Shown here: positions 9,138 to 17,914 of the stretch, in pieces
Layout of the letters: every line of letters starts with the position of its first letter
Position numbering within the stretch: position 1 is the stretch's first letter
Assembly (NCBI GenBank): GCA_028713415.1
Contig: JAQTOI010000005.1
Coordinates: 1-46,464 of the forward strand
From: Candidatus Omnitrophota bacterium
GTDB lineage: Bacteria; Omnitrophota; Gorgyraeia; Duberdicusellales; 4484-171
Length of the DNA: 46,464 nt
Reading direction: 5' to 3'
Made by a program: the position numbers and the translations under genes
Notes under the pieces: model-generated
Database searches by the model: none
The model's input: only the letters and a program-made list of their open reading frames with translations
Told to the model about the DNA's origin: nothing

Positions 9138-9360
9138 AAATTCGAAGCACGAAATCCGAAATTCGTCCTTCGACTTTACTCAGGACGACCCTGAGCTTGT
9201 CGAATGGGTCGAAGCAATGTTCAAATGTTCAAAATTCGAATGATCAAAACGTTTCAGGAATTGAAACATTAGAAAATTCGGATTTGTTTCGGATTTCGAC
9301 TCGCCTCGCTTTGCATCGGCGAAGCGGGTATTCGGATTTCGGATTTATAAACCACTACCC
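9138..9360. repeat. Dispersed TTCGAAGCACGAAAT-type repeat with nested palindromic insertions
   Basis: The spacer is built of TTCGAAGCACGAAATCC, GTTCAAATGTTC and ATTCGGATTTCGGATTT words. Two palindromic blocks interrupt it: 9166-9214 (CCTTCGAC..CTCAGGACG..CCCTGAGCTTGTCGAA) and 9299-9329 (ACTCGCCTCGC..GGCGAAGCGGG). The flanking words resume after each block, so the blocks look like secondary insertions. Confidence 0.65.
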
Positions 9361-9373
9361 CCCCCAAACGTTA

Positions 9374-9423
9374 CCGCCCGCCACCTTTAATATTTTATTA
9401 GGCGGGTCCGCCTTATGAGCGGA
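9374..9423. repeat. Palindromic dispersed element, copy 1
   Basis: CCGCCCGCCAC, an AT-rich centre, then GGCGGGTCCGCC. A second copy lies inverted at 45907-45955. Confidence 0.65.
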
Positions 9424-9434
9424 AGGGACGAAAG

Positions 9435-9458
9435 AACGCGAATCTATCCATTCGCGTT
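9435..9458. repeat. Hairpin of ATTCGCGTT words
   Basis: AACGCGAAT and ATTCGCGTT form a perfect 9-bp stem with a 6-nt loop. Further ATTCGCG words follow to ~9490. It lies just past the stop of the minus-strand TMTC-like gene, but no T-run follows to make it a clear terminator. Confidence 0.5.
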
Positions 9459-9507
9459 TATTCGTCTATGATTCGCGTTTTTTCGCGTTGAAGACTTTTC
9501 AATACTC

Positions 9508-11457
9508 TCATTTTCGAAAATGCTCGAGCGCTTTGGAAAGTGCAGGGTTACGAACGCCAAGCTCTTTTGCCCTATCGCAAGCGGCTTTGGCCAACGCATA
9601 CTGCTTTTTCTTAAAATAGACTAAAGCTAAATTGTTATAGAATTGTCCTACCCGCGGCTCTATGGCTATGGCTTTCTTATACAAGGCAATTGCCTCTTCA
9701 AGTTTTGCGATGTCGCCATAGACATTGGCGAGATTATTATATGCCGCCGCAAAATCCGGTTTTAGCTCTATAGCTTTGCCGAATGAACCTATGGCTTCGT
9801 CGTAATTAGCCAGGGAGCGATAGGCAGTCCCTAAGTTATAATATATCTCAGCAGCATTAAATTTATAGGTAAAACCAAGATTATTATATGCCTTTATTAA
9901 ATGAGAATTGCACTCCAGCGCTTTCTGGTAAAAAAATACTGCTTCATCGAATTTCTTCGTCATATAATAAATACTGCCAAGATTATGGTAGGCATCAACT
10001 TTAAGTGGATCAAGCATTAGCGTCTGTTTATAATAAATAACTGCTTTTTCATAATTACCTGCGTAAACGTAAGCCGTCCCCAGATTATAAAGAACTCTGC
10101 TGCTGTTGGGAGACTGCTTAGCGGTCTTTAACCAGAAAGTAATTGAATCCTTCCAGTCAAAATTCCGCCGAAAGGTTACAGCAGAGTAAAAAGTGAGCAC
10201 AAAGATAAACAACGCTGTTGCGGCACCTGCGGCAGTAGTACGAGAAAGAAATTTTTGCCCCCACCAGGAGAATTTCACGAGCATTAGGGCAACAATAAGA
10301 CAAAACCCTAACGAAGGGATATAGAGGCGCTGTTCAGCTATGGGCCTTGCTCCAAGAAAGATGATGTTGGCGGCAGGTAGCAGCATTATAAAAATCCAGA
10401 GTAGCGCAAAAACAAATAGCTTCGAGAATTTAAATACTCTGGTTATAATAAGCGCAATGACTAAGAGGAGTAAGCCCGAAGAAAGCACTGTTGGATCAAA
10501 GAATGACTGCGGTATGCTAAAGGAACGGTCGGCATTAAGGCCAATGGGTGCGATAAGTAACCCGGTGTAATAGCCTATGGTTTTCAGGACCGCAAAAAGA
10601 TGCAGGTAAAGATTTATTTTAGGCATAACTGCGGCTTCGGGCGCAGTTGCCAATATAAACCTGCAAAAAATAAAATAAACAAAAACTATTCCAAAGAAAG
10701 GCAATGTTTCCAGCGTTGCCTTTAGGCGGTTTTGCCGGGGGACAAAACATATAATATACAGAAGCAAAATGCAAGGTAACATCAAACCCATCTCTTTTGA
10801 AAGCAAACTAAGGATAAGCAAAAATATGGCGCACGAATAGGTAAACCCCGTTAGAAAGTCCACACGGGGCTTTCTTTCTAACGGGGTAAAGATACCTCGC
10901 CGGCTTGTATGACGTATAAAAAGAAAAAGCGATAAAAGGAAAAACATCGAGGCTAAGAGGTCAGAGCGGTTCTTTATCCAGCTAACGGATTCAGTGTGTA
11001 TGGGGTGCGTGGCAAATAAAGCGGCGGTAATAAAGGCCGGTTCAAAAAACTTGCGCCAGCCAACTACGCCGATTTCCGGCCCGGCTCTTGAGGCAAGTGC
11101 TTTTAGCTTCAACACCAAAAAATAAATAATTATAACATTTAAGATATGCAGCAGGAGGTTAGTGAGATGATAACCGAAGGGATTGCTCCTCCAGAAAAAA
11201 TAGTCTACTGCCAGCGTCAACACTCTTATGGGCCGATACCAATCCGGCTCTTGCGGCACATAATATTTCCAGTGCGCAGGGGAAAACAAAAAAGGGATAT
11301 CTCGAAGTGTCTGGGTATGTTTATTTTCCAGAATTAACTCTTCATCATCCCAGATGAAGGAATTTTTTAAAGTATTGGAAAAAACTAATGCAGAAAGAAT
11401 TATGAGTATGATAAGAGAAATGGCCTGGTTTTTCTTATTGAGTTTAAACTCATCCAT
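9508..11457 (-). CDS. TMTC-like O-mannosyltransferase with C-terminal TPRs (short paralogue)
   Basis: A 649-residue protein. The first ~430 residues contain about ten membrane segments with GT-C landmarks of the TMTC family: FIWDDEELI in the first loop (catalytic-type DD), YRPIRVLTLAVDYFFW, GYHLTNLLLHI, HPIHTESVSWIKNRSDLL and LSKEMGLMLP. Eukaryotic TMTCs transfer mannose from a lipid carrier to Ser/Thr in beta-sandwich domains. The C-terminal ~200 residues are TPRs; the third is truncated after AYNNLGFTYKFN and runs straight into the next, suggesting an internal deletion. It ends ALEHFRK. It lies 42 bp downstream of its longer paralogue, probably in one operon. The ATG at 11455-11457 has no strong Shine-Dalgarno. 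Confidence 0.85.
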   Translation of the reverse strand: MDEFKLNKKNQAISLIILIILSALVFSNTLKNSFIWDDEELILENKHTQTLRDIPFLFSPAHWKYYVPQEPDWYRPIRVLTLAVDYFFWRSNPFGYHLTNLLLHILNVIIIYFLVLKLKALASRAGPEIGVVGWRKFFEPAFITAALFATHPIHTESVSWIKNRSDLLASMFFLLSLFLFIRHTSRRGIFTPLERKPRVDFLTGFTYSCAIFLLILSLLSKEMGLMLPCILLLYIICFVPRQNRLKATLETLPFFGIVFVYFIFCRFILATAPEAAVMPKINLYLHLFAVLKTIGYYTGLLIAPIGLNADRSFSIPQSFFDPTVLSSGLLLLVIALIITRVFKFSKLFVFALLWIFIMLLPAANIIFLGARPIAEQRLYIPSLGFCLIVALMLVKFSWWGQKFLSRTTAAGAATALFIFVLTFYSAVTFRRNFDWKDSITFWLKTAKQSPNSSRVLYNLGTAYVYAGNYEKAVIYYKQTLMLDPLKVDAYHNLGSIYYMTKKFDEAVFFYQKALECNSHLIKAYNNLGFTYKFNAAEIYYNLGTAYRSLANYDEAIGSFGKAIELKPDFAAAYNNLANVYGDIAKLEEAIALYKKAIAIEPRVGQFYNNLALVYFKKKQYALAKAACDRAKELGVRNPALSKALEHFRK

Positions 11458-11499
11458 TTTTAATTTTTGCTTTTTTCTATTTCAATTTTTGCTTCTTTC

Positions 11500-13893
11500 C
11501 TATTTTCGAAAAGGCGCAAGCGCCTCGCAAAGCCCAGGATTATCCACGCCGCGCTGTTTGGCTTTCTCGTAATATTCTACAGCCAGCTCATACTGTTTCT
11601 GCTGAAAATAAACCAGTGCTAAATTATTGTATGCGCTTGGCGAATCCGGTTCCATTTCTATCGCTATTCTGTATAAGCCTATCGCCTCTTCCTGCTTTCC
11701 CATGGCGCGGTATACAGCAGCAAGATTATTGTAAACAGCGCTAACTTTAGGATTAAGCATAATTGCTTTTTGATACATATCTATTGCCTGCGGGTAATTG
11801 CCTGCGTCAGCATAAAGCTCGCCAAGATTAAAGTATGCCTCCTCTTGCAGGGGATTAATTGCTAATGCTTTATTAAAAGACGCTATGGCTGCAGGGATAT
11901 CTTTTAGTTTTTTAAAAATGAGCCCCATATGAACATGCATGCGAGTATCTTTAAAATCAAACTCTGCTGCTTTCTTAAGTGCATCGACGCCTTCTTTTGT
12001 CCGGCCATCGCGCAAATAAACAAGGCCTAAATTATAGTATGCTCTTGCATAGGCGGGGTTTAACGCTATTGAGCGCTTATACGCAGCCGCTGCTTCTTTG
12101 GGCCTGCCCAATTCCAGGAGAACAACACCGAGATTATTATAAGCCTCTGCGTAGTAAGGATTACGCCCAATGGCTTCTTTATAAAAACGAAGTGCGTTCT
12201 CTTTGTCCCCACTAATATAATAGATAGTGCCAAGGCGGTCATAAGCTATGGCAAAGTTAGGGTTTATTTCTATAGCTTTCCTGAAACATTCAAAAGCCTT
12301 ATCTAATTCGCCTCTTTGTTTATACACCGCGCCCAAATTCAATTGGACTTCTGCGCTCGGGGAGATAATGCTTGCCTTATTAAGCGCCGACAGAGCGTCT
12401 TCTGTTTTACCGGTAAATTGATTCACTATCCCCAGATTGAAATAAGCTAAAAAATAATCGGGCTTTAATGCGATTGCGTCCTGGTATGAAACTCTCGCTT
12501 TTTCAAACTTCCCATTATGAAAATATTCGTTCCCTAAATTATAACGTACTCTGTAGCTACCCGGAGAATTCTTTATGGCGGTTTGCCAAAAAGTAATCGG
12601 GTCTTTCCAGTCTAAATTTCTACGCACAGTAGTATACGAATATAACGTAAGGAGCGCAATAAAACTAATTATAACTATCTTTCGCAAGATCCGCTGAAGG
12701 GGCGGCCTGTTACCTGAAGTTAGAGAAAGTTTTTGCAAGCTTGCGGCAAGTAAAAAGCAAAATCCAAAAGACGGGATATACAGGCGCTGTTCAGCAATAG
12801 GCCTTCCCTGAAAGAAGATAATGTTTGAAACAGGAAGAATAGTTAAAAAAATCCAAAAAAGCGAAAATACAGCTAGCCGGGAAGCCCTAAAGAGCCTAAG
12901 CATAAGTAGCATCACTATCCCTATCAGGAAAATGGAAGAGGTAACCCCTGGTTCACGGATAGATTGAGGAATATTAAAGAGCCGGTCAACGCTCAAGTGG
13001 GTAGGAAGAATTAAAAGCTTTGTATAGTAACCAATGGTTTTGACAACTGCAAGGATATGGGAGTAACTATTTATGGGCGCACCTTCAGCAGGTAATGTTC
13101 CGCCGGACGCCAGAGCCCTTTCGAAGATAAAAAATAATCCTCCTACTATAAAAAAAGGAATAACACTAAAGACAAATCTTGGCCGCTTGCTCCGTCTAAG
13201 AAACAGAAAGCCATAAAGCATAAAAATAAACGGTATCATAAGAGCCGCTTCTTTGGAAAAAAGAGCTAAGATATAACAGAAAATACTTACGCCATACTCT
13301 ACTGCGTTCCTGCTGAGGGAAAAACGCATAAAAAAAAGAAAAGCAAGCAGAAAAAAGCCCAACGTCAAGAGGTCAGAACGATTTTTAATCCAGGTAACGG
13401 ATTCGGTATGGATAGGGTGTGTGGCAAATAAAGCGGCACTCATAAAAGGTATTGCTAAAAACCACGACCAATTAAAGCGCCCTGCCTCTTCTTTTCTTTG
13501 CACATTTCCAGCCAAAGACAAAAGGGCCAGCGCCACCAGATAGACAAAAATAACATTAGCACTATGTAAAATAAGATTGGTGAGATGATAGCCTCTTGGA
13601 TTAAGCCTCCAGAAAAAATAATCAAGCACCAAGGTAACCTCTCTTACCGGACGATACGCTCCTCTTGAATCAGGCGCGTAATCCTTCCAGTACTGCAGGC
13701 TAAATAAAAAAGGTATGCTCTTAAGAGACTGAATGTATTTATTCTCAACGATAAGGCTCTTGTCGTCCCAGATAAACGCGTTGTCTAGCGTGTTAGAAAA
13801 AACAACAAAGGAAATCAGAACGAGAAGGATACAGGAAAGGATGTGTTTAAATTTTGTCATTTCTACAGGTCGCTTATTCACAAAACTCGTCAT
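11500..13893 (-). CDS. TMTC-like O-mannosyltransferase with ten TPRs (long paralogue)
   Basis: Up to 797 residues. It is a paralogue of the downstream gene, with the same landmarks: AFIWDDKSLI, YRPVREVTLVLDYFFW, GYHLTNLILH, HPIHTESVTWIKNRSDLL and LFSKEAALMIP. The membrane domain covers ~12-440. About ten TPRs follow (~445-785), each of the YNLGxxYxxxGxxExAxxxYxxAI type, ending EALAPFRK. The TPRs probably position acceptor proteins. The start is uncertain: ATG at 13893 or, more likely from where the hydrophobic segment begins, ATG at 13858-13860 (MTKFKHIL); neither has a good Shine-Dalgarno. It leads a two-gene unit; a simple-word repeat spacer lies upstream. Confidence 0.85.
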   Translation of the reverse strand: MTSFVNKRPVEMTKFKHILSCILLVLISFVVFSNTLDNAFIWDDKSLIVENKYIQSLKSIPFLFSLQYWKDYAPDSRGAYRPVREVTLVLDYFFWRLNPRGYHLTNLILHSANVIFVYLVALALLSLAGNVQRKEEAGRFNWSWFLAIPFMSAALFATHPIHTESVTWIKNRSDLLTLGFFLLAFLFFMRFSLSRNAVEYGVSIFCYILALFSKEAALMIPFIFMLYGFLFLRRSKRPRFVFSVIPFFIVGGLFFIFERALASGGTLPAEGAPINSYSHILAVVKTIGYYTKLLILPTHLSVDRLFNIPQSIREPGVTSSIFLIGIVMLLMLRLFRASRLAVFSLFWIFLTILPVSNIIFFQGRPIAEQRLYIPSFGFCFLLAASLQKLSLTSGNRPPLQRILRKIVIISFIALLTLYSYTTVRRNLDWKDPITFWQTAIKNSPGSYRVRYNLGNEYFHNGKFEKARVSYQDAIALKPDYFLAYFNLGIVNQFTGKTEDALSALNKASIISPSAEVQLNLGAVYKQRGELDKAFECFRKAIEINPNFAIAYDRLGTIYYISGDKENALRFYKEAIGRNPYYAEAYNNLGVVLLELGRPKEAAAAYKRSIALNPAYARAYYNLGLVYLRDGRTKEGVDALKKAAEFDFKDTRMHVHMGLIFKKLKDIPAAIASFNKALAINPLQEEAYFNLGELYADAGNYPQAIDMYQKAIMLNPKVSAVYNNLAAVYRAMGKQEEAIGLYRIAIEMEPDSPSAYNNLALVYFQQKQYELAVEYYEKAKQRGVDNPGLCEALAPFRK

Positions 13894-13906
13894 TGAAAGT
13901 ATTGAA

Positions 13907-14080
13907 AAGATATCTTCAGCGCAGATTTCCGCGAATCCAACGCAGATTTACTCAAATGAATCATATAAGACCATCTACATTACATCTGCAAGAATCCGCG
14001 TTTTGTCTATCTGCTACCATCTGCGTTGATACCTTAATTTTTTTATCAAGGTATTTCCATCTGCGATAATCTGCGTTATC
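13907..14080. repeat. Simple-word spacer (ATCTGCG/GCAGATT family)
   Basis: GCGCAGATTT, CGCAGATTTAC, ATCTGCAAGAATCCGCG, CTACCATCTGCG and CCATCTGCGATAATCTGCG recur through the spacer. An ATACCTT/AAGGTAT pair lies within it. No gene is visible. Confidence 0.6.
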
Positions 14081-14085
14081 AGACT

Positions 14086-15567
14086 TTACTTAAATTTAGC
14101 TATCTTCCAGTAAAAATCAAGCCTGCGCGGTTCCTCATGGTAGGCAACAAAGTTCTCATCCGCCTTGGAGTGATTTTCCTGGCTAAAGACCATTTCCCAA
14201 TATCCTAAAAATTTTCTCTTAAACTCCTTAAAAGAACGTACTTTCAGGGTAGCTTTAAAAAGGAACGATGGCCGGGAGTGATAACTCAGGTATGCCCATT
14301 TTGCTAATCTATCAATCTCGGCGCTAGAAAGTTTTGTCCAGGGCCTAGGCAGAACCCTGTCTATTTCATTGCCTAATACCCACTCCCTCCAATAATCCTG
14401 GCCGCTTGAGCCTACCAACTGTTTCCACAAAGGAGTAAGCGGTTTAGCTAAACACTTAGAGAATTGAACGTAATCCAATTTGAGTTCCTTGGCAAGGCTG
14501 AGAGTTTGCCTGACTGATTTTGCGGTCTCGCCGGGTGCGCCAACCAAAAAGAAACCCAGAGCTTTCATTCCCAATTCTTTAGTGTATTTTATAGTCTTAC
14601 GTATCTCTTCAAGAGTTATACCTTTGTTTACTCTCTCCAAAATCTCCGGCGAGCCGGATTCAATGCCATAATAAATCCTGCCGCAACCTGCCTCTTTCAT
14701 TTGCCTAAGAAGTTCCTGGTCTATATCAATTCTTGACCTGCAGGCCCATAAGATATCAAGCCCTCTTTCCTTTATTAACCTGCAGATTTCAATGGTGCGT
14801 GCTCTATCCGCCGTAAAATCATAATCAAAAATATCAATTTCCCGAACACCATATTTTTCGAAACACTCCTGCATCTCATTGACTACGGTTACTGGAGTTC
14901 GGGGATTATAAACCGTTCTTCCTGCTTCGCAAAAAAAACAGTTATAGGGACAGCCGAGGCTGGTAACCAGGACCGTAAAATTCTTTCTTTCCGTAGGAAA
15001 TTCTGCGTAAAGGTCATTAGGCAGTAAATCCCGCGCGGGATTTGGAAATTCCTCGAAGCTAACAGCCTGCGGTGGATTCAATTTGATTGTGCCATTATCT
15101 TTATAGACTAATCCTACCACATCCTCTAATTTTCTTTTTCCCTCCATTGCCTCTAAGAGCTGCGGAATCGTATTCAAAGCATGCTCGATAACTCCATAGT
15201 CTATCTCGGCGTGACTGATTGATTCTTTAGGATATATGCGTAAATTATATCCTCCAATAATTACTGGAACTTTCAGCTCTTCCTTAAGATACCTTATCCA
15301 TTCCAACGTATCGCCAAACATATAGGTGGTCATCATAAAACCTAAACAATCGGGTTTAAATTCCTTCAATCTTTCTAAAACCTCTTTCTTAGTAAGGCGC
15401 AGCGTGCGGGCGTCAATGATGGTTACCTGGTGGCCTGCATTTCGGGCAATAGCCGCAACCCAGGCAAGGCTTAAAGGAGGAAACATACCGAAATATTTTT
15501 GCACAATCCGGATGTTTTCTTCGTGGACTTTATACTTAAAAGGGTTAAAAACCAAAGCTAATCTCAT
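14086..15567 (-). CDS. B12-binding radical SAM protein
   Basis: A 493-residue protein. Residues ~1-150 form a Rossmann-like cobalamin-binding domain (FPPLSLAWVAAIARNAGH, PVIIGGYN); no DxHxxG motif is visible, as in the BchE-like class. The radical SAM domain has its 4Fe-4S motif at C206-x3-C210-x2-C213 (CPYNCFFC). The C-terminal part contains AYLSYHSRPSFLFKATLKVR, a typical end for this family. Such enzymes do C-methylation or rearrangement chemistry, often on lipids or natural products; the substrate cannot be read from the sequence. The gene lies 20 bp after a second radical SAM gene, probably co-transcribed. Confidence 0.88.
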   Translation of the reverse strand: MRLALVFNPFKYKVHEENIRIVQKYFGMFPPLSLAWVAAIARNAGHQVTIIDARTLRLTKKEVLERLKEFKPDCLGFMMTTYMFGDTLEWIRYLKEELKVPVIIGGYNLRIYPKESISHAEIDYGVIEHALNTIPQLLEAMEGKRKLEDVVGLVYKDNGTIKLNPPQAVSFEEFPNPARDLLPNDLYAEFPTERKNFTVLVTSLGCPYNCFFCEAGRTVYNPRTPVTVVNEMQECFEKYGVREIDIFDYDFTADRARTIEICRLIKERGLDILWACRSRIDIDQELLRQMKEAGCGRIYYGIESGSPEILERVNKGITLEEIRKTIKYTKELGMKALGFFLVGAPGETAKSVRQTLSLAKELKLDYVQFSKCLAKPLTPLWKQLVGSSGQDYWREWVLGNEIDRVLPRPWTKLSSAEIDRLAKWAYLSYHSRPSFLFKATLKVRSFKEFKRKFLGYWEMVFSQENHSKADENFVAYHEEPRRLDFYWKIAKFK

Positions 15568-15587
15568 TCTCTAAATATCCCTCCGTA

Positions 15588-17099
15588 TCATACTTTGAGA
15601 GTTCTGTTAGTTCTTTCCCGCAAAAAACGGTTTTTGAAATGATATAAATAATTGCGTAAGTATATATTGAAACGGTAGTCTTTCTTAATAATTCCATTAA
15701 TGAATTGAATGAAGATAACCAATATGTTCGGCAGTAAATGGAACAGCCTATACATTTTGTGTTTAATGATGAAGGCGCAAACCGGCGGCGGCAGCAGCGG
15801 ATATATTTTGAATAATTTTTGAAAATCCTCTTTCCATCGTTTATGCTGCGCATTTTTTATGCAATCCTGATGAAAGAAATCATTGACTTTGCCATTTTCT
15901 ATATCAGCTATGTCTTTATCGTTGAGTGCGCCTAGACGTTTTGCCTCGCCCAATAGAGAGAGGCCGGGATAATAGACAAGGTTATAGCATTTTATGCGGT
16001 TTAAATACCGATGCCTATTCAGCAACTCAATGGCCGAGGTGTAATCTTCTTCCTGAATTTTCGGTATGCCGAAGATTATATCGACGTCGTATCTCAACTT
16101 AAGGCTCTCGCATATGTCCAATGCCTTATGTATCTGTAGATTGTCCTCAGGGCGTTTTAAAATCTCTTTGCGGATTTTCTGATTAAAAGTCTGGATGCCG
16201 AAATCTATACAATAGCATCCCCCTTCTTTTAGGATCTTGCCAACTTCATAATCGAAGAAATTAACATGGCCTTCGCAGCGAAAAGGAACTCCGATTTCTT
16301 TTTTAAAACGCAAAAGTAAATTTTTTAACCATTCTTTATCGGTAAAAAGGATGCTGTCGAAAAACATCACTTCTGTAAATTTGTACTTTTCTTTCATTAT
16401 TTTTAACTCATTCATAACTGAGCCTACGCTGCGGCGGCGGAAATGTTTATTTTTATATAGCTGGTTTAAAAATGATTCGCAACAATAACTGCAGCCGTAG
16501 CGACACCCCCTGGAAGCCATAATCATATAGCTGTCTTTGATGCGGGCGTCATTTTCGAATAACTCTTTATCCGGAAAAGGCAAATCATCTAAATTTTCTA
16601 TTAGCGCGCCCAGCTCATTCACAACGGGCTCTTGGCCCTTTTTATACACTAAACTACTCACCTTCTCAAACTGCTTGTTACCGCAAAGAGCTTTGAGCAA
16701 TTCCAAAAAAGGCATTTCTCCTTCGCCCCTTATTACAAAATCAACAAACTCATTTTTAATTGATTGCAAAGGAAGTATTGTGGGATGAATTCCGCCGAAA
16801 ACAACTTTGACATCTATGCTTTTCTTTATCGCGGAAGCTATCTCGCATGCCCAGTTATAGGTAGAGGTATATACAGAAAAAGCTACCACATCCGGCGATG
16901 AGGCGACAATTTCTTCAATAATAATTTTCTTTCGCTCAAAAAATTTCGCGAATAAAGGGCTATGTAAAACATTATCCTCTGTAGTAAAAAGCCCCGGGTC
17001 ATTAGCCAGGCGTGTTTTAAATCCGGAACTTTTAAGAAAAGAAGATATATATTCGATGCCTAGATTTTCGCGGCCAAAATTAACAAAAGTTATCTTCAT
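15588..17099 (-). CDS. B12-binding radical SAM protein
   Basis: A 503-residue protein. The N-terminal B12-type domain (residues ~1-135) contains VVAFSVYTSTYNWACEIASA, VVFGGIHPTI and RGEGEMPF. The cluster motif is C199-x3-C203-x2-C206 (CRYGCSYC), followed by an extra Cys at 207. The radical SAM barrel contains CIDFGIQTFNQ and FGIPKIQEEDY, typical SAM-binding strands. The C-terminal ~100 residues are basic and partly hydrophobic (LLPNILVIFIQFINGIIKK), possibly associating with membrane. The start is the ATG at 17097-17099. It is probably the first gene of the two-gene unit with the radical SAM gene that follows it. The reaction is unknown. Confidence 0.87.
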   Translation of the reverse strand: MKITFVNFGRENLGIEYISSFLKSSGFKTRLANDPGLFTTEDNVLHSPLFAKFFERKKIIIEEIVASSPDVVAFSVYTSTYNWACEIASAIKKSIDVKVVFGGIHPTILPLQSIKNEFVDFVIRGEGEMPFLELLKALCGNKQFEKVSSLVYKKGQEPVVNELGALIENLDDLPFPDKELFENDARIKDSYMIMASRGCRYGCSYCCESFLNQLYKNKHFRRRSVGSVMNELKIMKEKYKFTEVMFFDSILFTDKEWLKNLLLRFKKEIGVPFRCEGHVNFFDYEVGKILKEGGCYCIDFGIQTFNQKIRKEILKRPEDNLQIHKALDICESLKLRYDVDIIFGIPKIQEEDYTSAIELLNRHRYLNRIKCYNLVYYPGLSLLGEAKRLGALNDKDIADIENGKVNDFFHQDCIKNAQHKRWKEDFQKLFKIYPLLPPPVCAFIIKHKMYRLFHLLPNILVIFIQFINGIIKKDYRFNIYLRNYLYHFKNRFLRERTNRTLKV

Positions 17100-17159
17100 T
17101 ATAATGCCCTAAGGAATTTATATAAGGGAAGGCGAGACACTGTTATCCGCTAAAAAATG

Positions 17160-17345
17160 AAACACCTTATTGCTCCCCGCGGCAAGCCGCGGGGCTCTCC
17201 TTCGCTCTTTTAGCTACGGAGAAGTCTCTCCGTAGCCTGCCCCTGGCAGGCACAGGAGGATATCCAGTTAATTTCTCCGAAGTTCTCCTCCGCATAAAGC
17301 TTCGGAGAAATCTTGCCGAAGCCCTGGCAAAGGCAGACTTTAGCG
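17160..17345. repeat. Cluster of strong hairpins
   Basis: Three perfect stems occur in ~140 bp: 17175-17194 (CCCCGCGGC/GCCGCGGGG, 2-nt loop), 17213-17236 (GCTACGGAGA/TCTCCGTAGC, 4-nt loop) and 17271-17311 (ATTTCTCCGAAG/CTTCGGAGAAAT, 17-nt loop). Short TGCC..GGCA pairs lie between them. The architecture echoes the cluster at 7069-7318 with different stem sequences. The open frame through it is a by-product. Confidence 0.7.
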
Positions 17346-17701
17346 AAGGAGAATAAAAAAGATTGAAACCTCCGCTTCATCTGCCGAGATGAAGCTATCA
17401 AAAACATTAGGAGCAAAAGAGGTTAAAACTAAGGCTTATAATAACACAGTTTTCAGTCAATTGGAACAACTTTGGATTATTACCTATCGAGACAGGTTTC
17501 CCGGTAAGATATGAAGTTCCTTACGAAGTTTAAAACAATGGCTTCTTGTATTGGGCAGGCTTAAAAGAAACTCTTATGGAAAGATTATGCCTGATAGACA
17601 TTTTATCTTTAAATTTACATCGGTTATTCAGGATTAACTATCAAGAGACCCGTGGTTACAGTTTTTTAACCAGGCACAGGTAGAATGAAGTAAATAGGCA
17701 G

Positions 17702-17873
17702 GCTTTAGAAATTGAACCCGATAGCGCGATGATACACTAAAATTTAGCGCTTGCTTATTACGAAATAAAAACTTTCCCTTGTCTATAGAACACTGCGTTA
17801 GGTCACTTGCGCTTGGTTATAAACGTAACCGGAAGCTTTAAGAAATACTTTTTTCCCCCTACAGGAAAAATAA
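17702..17873 (+). pseudogene. Decayed 3' end of a TPR-protein gene
   Basis: From 17708 the plus strand reads EIEPDSAMIH, a stop (TAA 17738-17740), then NLALAYYEIK. After a frame shift near 17770 it reads FPLSIEHCVRSLALGYKRN, RKL, a second stop (17839-17841) and EILFSPYRK. Rejoined, this is a TPR unit of the same kind as in the TMTC-like proteins (NLALVYF.., ..PFRK end). Two stops and a shift show it is broken. The sequence upstream to about 17,440 may be more of the same gene, but I cannot read it with confidence. Confidence 0.65.
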
Positions 17874-17914
17874 AAATTATTATTTTCTTAGAAAATTTTT
17901 AGCCAATAAAAAAA

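Noticed and set aside
9197-9418. 73-codon open frame on the plus strand
   Set aside because: It is composed of dispersed repeat words; there is no Shine-Dalgarno and no domain.
15545-15853. 102-codon minus-strand frame at the end of a radical SAM gene
   Set aside because: It overlaps two well-supported genes in another frame and has no domain.
17210-17416. 68-codon open frame on the minus strand
   Set aside because: It is made entirely of the inverted repeats in the 17-kb hairpin cluster.
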